DNA from: an uncultured Porphyromonadaceae bacterium | Lineage (GTDB): Bacteria; Bacteroidota; Bacteroidia; Bacteroidales; UBA11471 | Length of the DNA: 64,000 nt | Assembly (NCBI GenBank): GCA_900542765.1 | Contig: UQOX01000001.1 | Span: 62,001-126,000, forward strand | Direction: 5' to 3' | Part shown: piece by piece, positions 36,617 through 45,398 of the stretch | Position numbering within the stretch: position 1 is the first letter of the stretch | Layout: every line of letters begins with the position of its first letter | Made by a program: the position numbers and the translations under genes | Notes under the pieces: generated by a model | The model's input: the letters and a program-made list of their open reading frames with translations, nothing else | What the model was told of the DNA's origin: nothing | Databases searched by the model: none

Positions 36617-38413
36617 TTACATGCGGTCGGGCACCTGAATGCCCAGCAGCGACATGGCCGTGCACACGACCCGTGCCACCTGTGCCGAGAGCAGCAGGCG
36701 GAAGGCTTTGACCCCGGCATCGCTCTCGCGCAGAATCGAGAAGTCGTGGTAGAACTGGTTATACTCTTTCACCAGGTCGTAGGTGTAGTTGGCGATAAGA
36801 GCGGGGCTGTATTGCTTGCCGGCCTCGGCCACCACATCGGGGAAGGCCGCCAGGTTCTGAACAAGCGAAGTCTCCTTATCCGACAAGGTGATATGCGCCG
36901 AAGCCTCGGCAGGAACGGCGATTCCCTCATCGGCCGCCTTGCGCAGCACCGAGCAGATGCGGGCGTGGGTGTACTGGATAAAGGGTCCCGTGTTGCCGTT
37001 GAAGTCGATAGACTCCTTGGGGTTGAAGGTCATGTTCTTGCGGGGATCGACCTTCAAGATAAAATATTTGAGGGCGCCCAGTCCCACCATGGTCGACACG
37101 GCGTCGGCCTCTTCGGGCGTGCAGCCGTCGAGCTTGCCCAGCTCGGCCGATGTTTCGCGGGCGGTATTCACCATCTCGTCGATGAGGTCGTCGGCGTCGA
37201 CCACCGTACCTTCGCGCGACTTCATCTTGCCCTCGGGCAGCTCCACCATGCCGTAGGAGAAGTGCAGCAGGTCGCGGCCCCACTTGAAGCCGAGACGGTC
37301 GAGGAGTATCGAGAGCACCTGGAAGTGGTAGTTCTGCTCATTGCCCACGACATAAATCATGCGGTCGATGGGATAGTCGCGGAAACGCAGCTTGGCCGTG
37401 CCGATGTCCTGTGTCATATACACCGACGTGCCGTCGGCCCGGAGCAGCAGTTTCTGGTCGAGCCCCTCGTCGGTGAGGTCGGCCCACACCGAGCCGTCGT
37501 CCTTGCGGAAGAGCACGCCCTTTTCGAGCCCTTCGAGCACCTTCTCCTTGCCTTCGAGGTAGGTCTGCGACTCGTAATAGATTTTGTCGAAGTCGACACC
37601 GAGACGGCGGTAGGTCTCGTCAAATCCGGCATAGACCCAACTGTTCATCATCTCCCACACGCGGCGCACCTCGGCATCGCCGGCCTCCCACTTGCGCAAC
37701 ATCTCGCGCGCCTCAGCCATGAGGGGCGAAGCGGCTTCGGCCTCCTCCTTGCTCATGCCTTGTGCCTGCAACCCGGCCAACTCCTGCTTGTAGTGCTTGT
37801 CAAAGAGCACATAGAAGTCGCCGATGAGGTGGTCGCCCTTCTTGCCGGCCTTTTCAGGGGTGACGCCCTCGCCCCACTTCTCCCACGCCAGCATCGACTT
37901 GCAGATGTGGATACCGCGGTCGTTGACGATGTTGGTCTTCACCACCCGGTTGCCGCAAGCCTGCATGATGCAGGCCAGGCTGTAACCCAGCAGGTTGTTG
38001 CGCACATGGCCCAGGTGCAGGGGCTTGTTGGTATTGGGCGAGGAGTACTCGATCATCACCAGCGGAGCATCGGGAGCCACTTCGCGCACACCGTAATGGG
38101 GTGCGGCGGCGATGGCGTTGAGCTGGCTCACCCAGCAGGCCGGGGCGATGACCAGGTTGAGGAATCCCTTCACCACATTGTACGAGGCGACCAGCTCGGG
38201 GTGTTGGGCCTTGATGTACTCGCCTATCTCGGTGGCCGTTGCCTCGGGCGACTTGTGCGAGGCTTTGAGGAAGGGGAAGACCACCAGCGTGAGGTTGCCT
38301 TCAAACTCTTTTTTGGTCTTCTGCAAGCCCAGGGCTTCGGGGGCTACCTTCGTCCCATACAGGGTTTCGAGGGCGGCCGAGAGGGCTTGTGCTATTTGAT
38401 TTTCGACTTTCAT
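36617..38413 (-). CDS. argS: Arginyl-tRNA synthetase
   Basis: A 598-residue class I aminoacyl-tRNA synthetase that charges tRNA-Arg. The N-terminal additional domain (about 1-110) is followed by the catalytic core with SSPNTNKPLHLGHVRNN, where HLGH is the HIGH motif near 130. KSREGTVVDADDLIDEM is the region of the degenerate KMSKS loop, and the C-terminal DALR anticodon-binding domain ends at GIQVPDRM. The length is normal. Confidence 0.97.
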   Translation of the reverse strand: MKVENQIAQALSAALETLYGTKVAPEALGLQKTKKEFEGNLTLVVFPFLKASHKSPEATATEIGEYIKAQHPELVASYNVVKGFLNLVIAPACWVSQLNAIAAAPHYGVREVAPDAPLVMIEYSSPNTNKPLHLGHVRNNLLGYSLACIMQACGNRVVKTNIVNDRGIHICKSMLAWEKWGEGVTPEKAGKKGDHLIGDFYVLFDKHYKQELAGLQAQGMSKEEAEAASPLMAEAREMLRKWEAGDAEVRRVWEMMNSWVYAGFDETYRRLGVDFDKIYYESQTYLEGKEKVLEGLEKGVLFRKDDGSVWADLTDEGLDQKLLLRADGTSVYMTQDIGTAKLRFRDYPIDRMIYVVGNEQNYHFQVLSILLDRLGFKWGRDLLHFSYGMVELPEGKMKSREGTVVDADDLIDEMVNTARETSAELGKLDGCTPEEADAVSTMVGLGALKYFILKVDPRKNMTFNPKESIDFNGNTGPFIQYTHARICSVLRKAADEGIAVPAEASAHITLSDKETSLVQNLAAFPDVVAEAGKQYSPALIANYTYDLVKEYNQFYHDFSILRESDAGVKAFRLLLSAQVARVVCTAMSLLGIQVPDRM

Positions 38414-38476
38414 AATTTCTTGTTTAGGATTTTACACTCTCCCGCCCCGGCAGGCGGCAGCCTGGTCGGGAGCGGG

Positions 38477-38484
38477 CAAAGGTA
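38477..38484 (-). promoter_or_regulatory. -7 box of argS
   Basis: The minus strand reads TACCTTTG, an exact TAnnTTTG box about 64 bases before the argS ATG. A GC-rich inverted repeat (CTGCCGCCTGCCGGGGCGG region) lies in the leader. Confidence 0.5.
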
Positions 38485-38520
38485 CGACTTTTCGGGCGAA
38501 ATGCGAAGCGGTATCGCGGG

Positions 38521-39474
38521 TCAAAGGCTTTCGAGAATCTTTTTCAGGACGACCTGCGCCGAGATTTCGCGGTTGGCGGCTTCGGGAATGACAATCGACT
38601 GCGGGCTCTCGATGACCTCGTCGGTCACAATCATGTTGCGGCGCACGGGCAGGCAGTGCATGAAGTAGGCGTTGTTGGTCAGCGCCATCTTCTCGGCGTC
38701 GACGGTCCAGGAGCGGTCGGTGTTGATGACCTTGCCGTAGTTGGGGTCGGTATAGGCCGACCAGTTCTTGGCATAGATGAAGTCGGCGCCCTCGAAAGCC
38801 TTGCGCTGGTCATACTCCACGCGGGCTTTTCCCACGAAGCGGGGGTCGAGCTCATAGCCTTCGGGGTGGGTGATGACAAAGTCATAGTCGGTCTCGTTTA
38901 TCCACTCGGCAAACGAGTTGGCCACGGCCTGCGGCAGCGCCTTGGGGTGAGGAGCCCAGGTGAGCACGACCTTGGGACGCGGGGTCTTCTTGTATTCCTC
39001 GATGGTGATGAGGTCGGCAAAACTTTGCAGCGGGTGACGGGTGGCCGCCTCCATGCTGAACACGGGGCGTCCCGAGTACTGGATAAACTGCGAGATGATT
39101 TTCTCTTCGTAATCATCGGCCTTGTTTTCAAAACGGGCAAAGGAGCGCACGCCGATGACGTCGCAGTAGCAGCCGATGACGGGAATGGCTTCGAGCAGGT
39201 GCTCGGTCTTGTCGCCGTCCATGATGACGCCGCGTTCGGTTTCGAGCTTCCAGGCGCCCTGGTTGATGTCGAGCACGATGACGTTCATGCCGAGGTTCAT
39301 GGCCGCCTTCTGGGTGCTGAGGCGGGTGCGCAGGCTCGAATTGAAGAAAATCATGATGAGCGTCTTGTTCTTTCCCAGATGCTGGTAGGCAAAACGGTCG
39401 GCCTTCACGGCGAAAGCCTCTTGCAGGGCGGCGTTCAGGTCGCCCAGGTCTTTGACAGAAGTGAAATGTCTCAT
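38521..39474 (-). CDS. argF': N-succinyl/acetylornithine carbamoyltransferase (argF' type)
   Basis: A 317-residue transcarbamylase of arginine synthesis in Bacteroidetes, which carbamoylates N-succinyl-L-ornithine instead of ornithine. FFNSSLRTRLSTQKAAMNLG (44-62) is the carbamoyl-phosphate loop in the form found in the acyl-ornithine enzymes. RSFARFENKADDYEE and MEAATRHPLQSFADL follow, with the HCLP signature near the end. Residue 90, reported as Pro in the B. fragilis succinylornithine enzyme and Glu in the acetylornithine enzyme, is Thr here by my count. The start is MRHFTSVKDL; the open frame extends upstream into proA and is ignored. It lies 17 bases after proA. Confidence 0.93.
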   Translation of the reverse strand: MRHFTSVKDLGDLNAALQEAFAVKADRFAYQHLGKNKTLIMIFFNSSLRTRLSTQKAAMNLGMNVIVLDINQGAWKLETERGVIMDGDKTEHLLEAIPVIGCYCDVIGVRSFARFENKADDYEEKIISQFIQYSGRPVFSMEAATRHPLQSFADLITIEEYKKTPRPKVVLTWAPHPKALPQAVANSFAEWINETDYDFVITHPEGYELDPRFVGKARVEYDQRKAFEGADFIYAKNWSAYTDPNYGKVINTDRSWTVDAEKMALTNNAYFMHCLPVRRNMIVTDEVIESPQSIVIPEAANREISAQVVLKKILESL

Positions 39475-39491
39475 ATCGGAATGTTTTTTTG

Positions 39492-40742
39492 TTATTTTCG
39501 CACTTGTCCGTTTCCGGTAACAATATATTTGTAGCTGGTAAGCTCGGGCAGAGCCATGGGCCCGCGGGCGTGGAGCTTCTGGGTGCTGATGCCTATCTCG
39601 GCACCGAAGCCGAACTGGCCGCCGTCGGTAAAGGCGGTCGACACGTTGGTGTAGACGCAGGCGGCATCGACCTCGCGGGTGAAGCGGGCGCAGGCACCGG
39701 CATCTTCGCTCACGATGCACTCGCTGTGCTGCGAGGAGTAGCAGGCGATGTGTTGGAGGGCGCCGTCGAGCGAATCGACGGTTTTCAGGGCCATCTTGTA
39801 GTCGAGGAACTCGGTGCCGAAGCTATGGTCGTCGGCCGGCCGCAACAACGCCTCGGGATAGGCTCCTTGCAGGGCGGCAAGAGCCGGCCCGTCGGCATAG
39901 ATGGTGACATTTTTCCCGGCCAGCGGAGCGCAGAGGGCGGGCAGGTCGGCGAGCCGCTCGCGGTGCACGATGAGGCAGTCGAGGGCGTTGCACACCGACA
40001 CGCGGCGGGTCTTGGCGTTGAACACGATGTCGCGCCCCTTTTCGAGGTCGCCGGCGCGGTCGAAATAGGTGTGGCACACACCGGCCCCGGTCTCGATGAC
40101 CGGCACCTTGGCATTTTGCCGCACAAAGTCGATGAGCCCCTTGCTGCCCCGGGGAATGATGAGGTCGACATAGCCCGAGGCTGTCAACAACTCGTTGATA
40201 ACCTCGCGGTCATTGGGAAGTAAAACCACTGTGTTCGAGTCGATTCCATGTTTTACCAACACACTGTTGATAACCTCGACAATCGCGGTGTTGGAAAAGT
40301 GGGCGTCGCTCCCGCCTTTGAGCACGCAGGCACTGCCGGCCTTGAAGCAGAGCGAGAAGACATCGAAGGTCACGTTGGGACGCGCCTCGTAGATAATTCC
40401 TATCACGCCGAACGGTACCGACACCTTGCGAATGGCCATGCCGTTGGGGCGCTCCCACTCGGCGAGCACCCGTTCCAGCGGCGAGGGCAAGCCGGCCACG
40501 CGGCGCATGTCCGAGGTGATGTCGGCCAGTCGCTGCCGGGTCAGCTGCAAACGGTCATACTTGGGGTTGTTCTTGTCCATGAGGGCAAGGTCGCGGGCAT
40601 TCTCCGACAAGATGTGTTCGGCCCGGGCATCGGTTGCATCGGCAACATCGAGCAGTACGGCATTGATGTGCTCCTCATCGAGCAGGTTGAGCCGGCGCGA
40701 AGCCACCCGCACCTGTTCGAGACGGGAAAGAAGTGTAGACAT
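39492..40742 (-). CDS. proA: Glutamate-5-semialdehyde dehydrogenase
   Basis: A 416-residue NADPH-dependent reductase that converts gamma-glutamyl phosphate to glutamate 5-semialdehyde in proline synthesis. It shows the aldehyde-dehydrogenase-like core of the family: [17 protein letters not shown] near 110, [11 protein letters not shown], the catalytic Cys region [15 protein letters not shown] near 255, and the C-terminal [18 protein letters not shown]. The start at 40742 ([10 protein letters not shown]) follows a -7 box at 40760-40767; the longer frame crosses it. It forms an operon with argF'. The usual partner proB is not adjacent. Confidence 0.96.
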   Translation of the reverse strand: MSTLLSRLEQVRVASRRLNLLDEEHINAVLLDVADATDARAEHILSENARDLALMDKNNPKYDRLQLTRQRLADITSDMRRVAGLPSPLERVLAEWERPNGMAIRKVSVPFGVIGIIYEARPNVTFDVFSLCFKAGSACVLKGGSDAHFSNTAIVEVINSVLVKHGIDSNTVVLLPNDREVINELLTASGYVDLIIPRGSKGLIDFVRQNAKVPVIETGAGVCHTYFDRAGDLEKGRDIVFNAKTRRVSVCNALDCLIVHRERLADLPALCAPLAGKNVTIYADGPALAALQGAYPEALLRPADDHSFGTEFLDYKMALKTVDSLDGALQHIACYSSQHSECIVSEDAGACARFTREVDAACVYTNVSTAFTDGGQFGFGAEIGISTQKLHARGPMALPELTSYKYIVTGNGQVRK

Positions 40743-40759
40743 ATTATCGCGATTTTGTG

Positions 40760-40767
40760 CAAATGTA
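40760..40767 (-). promoter_or_regulatory. -7 box of proA-argF' operon
   Basis: The minus strand reads TACATTTG, an exact TAnnTTTG box 17 bases before the proA ATG. Confidence 0.6.
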
Positions 40768-40841
40768 GCAAAAAGCGTCGGCATAAAGGTCTTTTTCGTT
40801 TCGTTTTTTCAGAATGAAGGGATTATGATGAATTTTATCCC

Positions 40842-40849
40842 TATCTTTG
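40842..40849 (+). promoter_or_regulatory. -7 box of beta-helix protein gene
   Basis: TATCTTTG is an exact TAnnTTTG box 20 bases before the ATG at 40870, so the leader is very short. It excludes the longer open frame that begins upstream inside proA. Confidence 0.6.
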
Positions 40850-40869
40850 AATGTATTTATCCGGGAATC

Positions 40870-43401
40870 ATGAAAAAAACACGCCTTCTTTTATCGGCAC
40901 TCTTATGTGCAGCCACCCTGTCGGCACAGTATCCCTACCAAGCCACCGACCCCGCCGACCCCATATATTTCGACGGCAAGACCGTCATCTACCACACCGA
41001 CACCATCACGCTCGGCCCCAAGACCTTCTTTATCGACGGCTCGCTGCCCGACACCATAAGCCGTGTCTGTCGCTACGTCTACACCTCGGTGCAAGAGGCC
41101 GTCGGCCACCTGACTCCCGGAACGGCCGACGACCCCATGAAACTCTATTTCGCCCCGTGGGTGTACTGGGTCGACGACCCCGACGACCCGTCGGTGCGCC
41201 GGCCGCAGCAGGGCAGCACGCCCTATGGCCTTATCGTACGTTGCGACGGCCTGCATCTCAAAGGGCTCACCGACGACCCGTCGAAAGTGGTCTTGGCGGG
41301 CAACCGGGGGCAGACGATGGGAGCGGTAGGCAATTTCACGCTCTTCTATTTCGATAGCGACGAGGTAACCTGCGAAAATCTCACCCTGGGAAACTACTGC
41401 AACGTCGACCTCGACTATCCGCTCCGCCCCGAGCTGAACCGCCCCCGACGCGGCAGCGCCATCGTGCAGGCACAACTGGCCATCTGCAACAGCGACCGCG
41501 TGTTCTGCCGGAATGTCCGCTTCATCAGCCGGCTCAACCTGTGCAATTTCGCCGGTGCCAAGCGCGCCCTGTTTCTCGGGTGCCACATGGAGTGCACCGA
41601 CGACGCCCTGTGCGGGACGGGCGTATATAAGGACTGCACGCTCGAATTTTATGCCCCGCGGCCTTTCGGACATACCGAGGGGAACGGTGCCGTGTTTCTC
41701 CACTGCGACATAACCTCGATGAGCCGGGGCACGCAATACTTCGTCAAGTCAAGAGGGCCGGTTGCCGCCATCGACACCCACATACACGGCGAGCATGTCA
41801 GAGATTGCAACTGGCGCGACTTTCCCCTGCGCGAAGAGCGCTACTACCATGCCGGGCTCCGTTTCAACGGCAGCCCCTGTCGCATGGGAAGCAACTCCCC
41901 CGAAACGAGCATCGACCTCACCGGGAAACCGCTGCTCGATGCCTACCGCATCGTCGTGGGGGGAGACACGATATACAACCTATACAACCTCCTGCGGGGC
42001 GACGACGATTGGGACCCCTGCCACACCCGGGAACAGATTGTCGCCGCGGGTGAACGGCTGCAACGCGACCTGACCGACATTCCCACGAAGATGTGGATAG
42101 CACCGACCCGTGAAACCATCGAAACGGGACAGGAAGGCATCACCCTGGCTGCGACGGCCGCCCGGCCGGGTTGCAAACCCCGGGCCATCGGACAGCTCTC
42201 TTGGAGCCTTTCGCCCGAAGACTCGGCCTATGTGCGCATCACACCGTCGCCCGACAAGGGCAGCTGCCGGGTCGAGTCGATACACGACCGCGACGAAGTG
42301 CGGGAAGTGGCCGTGACAGCGGCCACGCCCGAAGGTCTTTGTGCGGCCGCCATCGTCCATGCCCGCCCCCGCACGCTCCCCGCTCCCGCTTTTGTCGACA
42401 AGCCCCGCATCATTTATGAAAACGGGACATTGCACCTGCATTATACCCTCGACTCCGAACGGGAAGATTTGTCGTCGGTGACGTGGTACCGATGCTCCGA
42501 CAAGTCGGGCCGCAACGCCATTCCCGTGGCGGCGTCGAACCTGGGCAAGCCGCTCTGCTCCTACCGCCTTTCGGCCGGAGACAAGGGCTGCTATCTGATG
42601 GCCGCCGTCACACCCCGGAATATCCGCTGCAAAGCGGGGGAGGAATACCGGGTCATATACGGGCCCGTCAAGTCGAGAAAGATAACCGACGACGCATCAT
42701 CGCTCACCACCGACTTTTCGACCCTGCCCACGACGCAGCAGTTGAGGTTGCTTCCGGGATTCTGGACGCTCGACGGGTACAAGCCGGCCGATACCCAAGA
42801 TTATGACTGGACGGTCGATAACACCCAAGACCATTGGTATTACGGCCACGGCGTAAACGGTGCCCGTGAGGGTCGGGGTCTGGTGCAAAGCCGCGTGGGA
42901 GCCCGCCTGCGGTACACACCCGTGGGCGACCGCTTCGGCGACATGAAGGTAGAGCTTGTCGCGTCACCGGCCAAGACGGCCGGACAAGGCTTTGCCAGTG
43001 CGCGGCAGCAGTATCTCGACCTGTTCATCAAGTTCGACCACGCCACGCTCTCGGGATATGCCCTACGGCTGATACGCACCACGAAATATGGCGACGCCAT
43101 CGATTTCCTCTTCGTCAAATATGACCACGGCACGGTAACACCCATCGGCGAGCCGGTCACCTCGTCGTGTTTCAGGACACCTTGCCGCATCACCCTCGAA
43201 GCAACGGGGCAGCGGCTGCGCGCCACGGCCCACACCGATGCGACATACTATGTCCTGCCGGGACGACCCGAGGTGAAACTCTCGGTCGAAATGGAGACGG
43301 AAATAGAGCCGAACGATTTCGGCGGGGTCGGCGTGCAACATACCGGGACGGTCGACGGCGGCGCCACGCAACTCAACTTTTTACGGGTAGAGTGGGAATA
43401 A
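40870..43401 (+). CDS. Large secreted protein with pectinesterase-like beta-helix, unassigned
   Basis: An 843-residue protein with a signal peptide (MKKTRLLLSALLCAATLSAQ). Residues about 55-330 look like a right-handed parallel beta-helix of the pectin-lyase/pectinesterase type: YTSVQEAVGHL resembles the CE8 entry strand, followed by repeated short turns (GLHLKGLTDDPSKVVLAG, DEVTCENLTLGN, DRVFCRNVRFIS, RALFLGCHMECTDDALCG, AVFLHCDITS). The CE8 active-site pattern QDTL is not clearly kept; CTDDALC is the nearest equivalent. About 430-590 look like immunoglobulin-like domains, and the last 230 residues (LPGFWTLDGYKP to LNFLRVEWE) look like a concanavalin-type sandwich. A carbohydrate substrate, perhaps pectin, is likely but not proven. 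Confidence 0.75.
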   Translation: MKKTRLLLSALLCAATLSAQYPYQATDPADPIYFDGKTVIYHTDTITLGPKTFFIDGSLPDTISRVCRYVYTSVQEAVGHLTPGTADDPMKLYFAPWVYWVDDPDDPSVRRPQQGSTPYGLIVRCDGLHLKGLTDDPSKVVLAGNRGQTMGAVGNFTLFYFDSDEVTCENLTLGNYCNVDLDYPLRPELNRPRRGSAIVQAQLAICNSDRVFCRNVRFISRLNLCNFAGAKRALFLGCHMECTDDALCGTGVYKDCTLEFYAPRPFGHTEGNGAVFLHCDITSMSRGTQYFVKSRGPVAAIDTHIHGEHVRDCNWRDFPLREERYYHAGLRFNGSPCRMGSNSPETSIDLTGKPLLDAYRIVVGGDTIYNLYNLLRGDDDWDPCHTREQIVAAGERLQRDLTDIPTKMWIAPTRETIETGQEGITLAATAARPGCKPRAIGQLSWSLSPEDSAYVRITPSPDKGSCRVESIHDRDEVREVAVTAATPEGLCAAAIVHARPRTLPAPAFVDKPRIIYENGTLHLHYTLDSEREDLSSVTWYRCSDKSGRNAIPVAASNLGKPLCSYRLSAGDKGCYLMAAVTPRNIRCKAGEEYRVIYGPVKSRKITDDASSLTTDFSTLPTTQQLRLLPGFWTLDGYKPADTQDYDWTVDNTQDHWYYGHGVNGAREGRGLVQSRVGARLRYTPVGDRFGDMKVELVASPAKTAGQGFASARQQYLDLFIKFDHATLSGYALRLIRTTKYGDAIDFLFVKYDHGTVTPIGEPVTSSCFRTPCRITLEATGQRLRATAHTDATYYVLPGRPEVKLSVEMETEIEPNDFGGVGVQHTGTVDGGATQLNFLRVEWE

Positions 43402-43479
43402 ATAGACAAAACAACCGAAAAAACAGGGTTCTCTTTACAAAAACACAGCCGACAAAAGAAAATACCGGTGAATTTTGGC

Positions 43480-43487
43480 TATTTTTG
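43480..43487 (+). promoter_or_regulatory. -7 box of asparaginase gene
   Basis: TATTTTTG is an exact TAnnTTTG box 32 bases before the ATG at 43520. It overlaps a possible TTG start at 43475, which is therefore rejected. Confidence 0.6.
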
Positions 43488-43519
43488 TAACAAAATTCAA
43501 TCCTATCCTTTTGACAGCC

Positions 43520-44602
43520 ATGACGACCGAGACTTCACGCCCCTCTGTCCTGCTCATCTACACCGGCGGTACCATCGGCATGATACGCAACCCCGAAACC
43601 GGAGCATTGGAGAGCTTCACATTCGACCACCTCGTGCAGCACATTCCCGAGCTGAAACAGATACAATGCCACATCTCCTCGGTACAGTTCAATCCGCCCA
43701 TCGACTCGTCCGACATGGATCCGCAACTGTGGGTCGAACTGGCACGCATCATCTACGACAACTACGACCTCTTCGACGGTTTCGTGGTGCTGCACGGCTC
43801 CGACACGATGGCCTACACGGCCTCGGCCATGAGTTTCGCCCTCGAAAATCTCGCCAAGCCGGTCATCTTCACCGGAAGCCAGCTCCCCATCGGCGTGCTG
43901 CGCACCGACGGCAAGGAAAATCTCATCACGGCCATCGAAATCGCCATGGCCAAACGCCCCGACGGCAGCCCCATGGTGCCCGAGGTGTGCATCTTGTTCC
44001 AAGACCAGCTGCTGCGAGGCAACCGCACCACCAAAGTCAATGCCGAGAACTTCAACGCCTTCTGCTCCCACAACTACCCCAATCTGGCCGACGTGGGCGT
44101 GCACATCAATTTCTATACCCGCCGCATACTGCCGCCCCCGGCACCCGAGAAGGCCCTCAAACCGCACTTCCTCTACGATACCAACGTCATCGTGCTCACC
44201 CTCTTCCCGGGCATACAGGAACGCATCGTCACCGAGGTGCTGAAAATGGAAGGGCTGAAAGCCGTCGTGATGAAAACCTTCGGCACGGGCAACGCCCCGC
44301 AACGGGAATGGTTTGTCAAGGCCGTACGCGATGCAACGCAGCGCGGCCTGGTCATCATCAACATCACCCAATGCCCGTCGGGCTCGGTCGACATGAAACG
44401 CTACGAAAACGGACGCCAGCTCCTCGAAGCCGGGGTCACCAGCGGTTATGACAGCACGGTCGAAGCCGCCGTCACCAAACTCATGTTCCTGCTGGGACAC
44501 GGCTACTCGACCGACGAGGTGCGCCGCCTGATGAACATGTCGCTCGTGGGCGAAATCACCTTGGAAAGCGACCGCCCCCTGCAACAGGAATCATTCAGCT
44601 GA
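43520..44602 (+). CDS. ansA: Type I L-asparaginase
   Basis: A 360-residue cytoplasmic enzyme hydrolysing asparagine to aspartate and ammonia. The first catalytic Thr lies in LIYTGGTIGMIRN near residue 16, the second motif is VLHGSDTMAYTASAMSF near 80-95, and the Lys of LRTDGKENLITA near 150 completes the set. The absence of a signal peptide and the length fit the cytoplasmic type I form. It has its own promoter and is followed by a hairpin at 44656-44681. Confidence 0.94.
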   Translation: MTTETSRPSVLLIYTGGTIGMIRNPETGALESFTFDHLVQHIPELKQIQCHISSVQFNPPIDSSDMDPQLWVELARIIYDNYDLFDGFVVLHGSDTMAYTASAMSFALENLAKPVIFTGSQLPIGVLRTDGKENLITAIEIAMAKRPDGSPMVPEVCILFQDQLLRGNRTTKVNAENFNAFCSHNYPNLADVGVHINFYTRRILPPPAPEKALKPHFLYDTNVIVLTLFPGIQERIVTEVLKMEGLKAVVMKTFGTGNAPQREWFVKAVRDATQRGLVIINITQCPSGSVDMKRYENGRQLLEAGVTSGYDSTVEAAVTKLMFLLGHGYSTDEVRRLMNMSLVGEITLESDRPLQQESFS

Positions 44603-44655
44603 CAAAGCCCTCCTCCCCGTCAGGGACACCGAAAGACCCAATCCACACACTTGCC

Positions 44656-44681
44656 GGGGCGACTTCGATGGAGGTCGCCCC
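44656..44681 (+). terminator. Hairpin after asparaginase gene
   Basis: GGGGCGACTTC pairs with GAGGTCGCCCC (one G-T pair) around a GATG loop. There is no T-run, so it may be a weak terminator. Confidence 0.5.
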
Positions 44682-44722
44682 AGCTCGTTACATACCCTAC
44701 ACCGCGTGCCGGGGAAAATCGT

Positions 44723-44772
44723 GAAATTTTGACAGTCGGGACGCGAAATTTTGTCATTATCTATTTGATAAT
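44723..44772 (+). promoter_or_regulatory. Repeats upstream of sigma-54 promoter, possible activator sites
   Basis: GAAATTTTGACA (44723-44734) and GAAATTTTGTCA (44745-44756) are direct repeats 22 bases apart, two helical turns. They also form TGACA/TGTCA inverted arms. A palindrome ATTATC-TATTT-GATAAT follows at 44756-44772. The distance, about 60-110 bases upstream of the expected start, suits an enhancer-binding protein. Confidence 0.5.
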
Positions 44773-44807
44773 AAAGACATTTTGTCCACAATCGCCCGTT
44801 TTCTCCC

Positions 44808-44824
44808 TTGGCACGGACTTTGCA
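44808..44824 (+). promoter_or_regulatory. Sigma-54 (RpoN) promoter of the hsp20 gene
   Basis: TTGGCACGGACTTTGCA fits the sigma-54 consensus (TGGCAC, then TTGC W) at every conserved base, with the GG and GC dinucleotides 12 bases apart as -24 and -12. The expected start near 44835 gives a leader of about 74 bases. No TAnnTTTG box was found in this region. Confidence 0.8.
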
Positions 44825-44908
44825 TATTCTTGGGTGACTCCGCCTCACAAAAGAGTCGGGGCCACCGATAAAAACGAATGTTGAACATAAAAAACAGGAG
44901 ATTATATT

Positions 44909-45343
44909 ATGGTACCCATGATGAGAAAAAACCAAGGTTGGTTGCCCGACATTTTCAATGATTTCTTCAATACCGAATGGATGGAAAAAGCCAACGCTAC
45001 CGCTCCGGCCATCAATGTAGTCGAACACGATAACGGATATGCCGTAGAAGTAGCCGCCCCCGGTATGACAAAAGACGATTTCAACGTACACCTCGACGAA
45101 GATGGCAACATCTCCATCACGATGGAAAAGAAATCGGAAAACAAAGAAGAAAACAAGAAAAACGGTCACTACCTGCGTCGCGAATTTTCATACAGCAAAT
45201 TCCAGCAGACAATGGTTCTCCCCGACAATGTCGACAAAGAGAAAATATCGGCTTCGGTAAAAGACGGCGTCTTGACGATTGACCTTCCCAAGTTGCCGAA
45301 AGAAGAGCCGGTAAAACGGTCGAAACAAATCGAAATCAAATAA
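44909..45343 (+). CDS. Small heat-shock protein Hsp20
   Basis: A 144-residue alpha-crystallin-type chaperone that holds unfolded proteins in oligomers. The alpha-crystallin domain spans about 33-130: APAINVVEHDNGYAVEVAAPGM, FNVHLDEDGNISITMEKK, YLRREFSYSKFQQTMVLPDNVDKEKISASVKDGVLTI, with the GVLTI signature. An unusually clear Shine-Dalgarno AGGAG lies at 44896-44900, eight bases before the ATG, which is rare in Bacteroidetes and fits high expression under stress. Transcription is predicted from the sigma-54 promoter upstream. Confidence 0.95.
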   Translation: MVPMMRKNQGWLPDIFNDFFNTEWMEKANATAPAINVVEHDNGYAVEVAAPGMTKDDFNVHLDEDGNISITMEKKSENKEENKKNGHYLRREFSYSKFQQTMVLPDNVDKEKISASVKDGVLTIDLPKLPKEEPVKRSKQIEIK

Positions 45344-45355
45344 CACACCAACCGG

Positions 45356-45392
45356 AACAGGCTTCCGCTTAAAAGCGGGAGCCTGTTTTTTT
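45356..45392 (+). terminator. Terminator of hsp20
   Basis: AACAGGCTTCCGCTT pairs with AAGCGGGAGCCTGTT (one G-T pair) and runs into seven T, ending seven bases before the next ATG. Confidence 0.9.
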
Positions 45393-45398
45393 GTTTCC

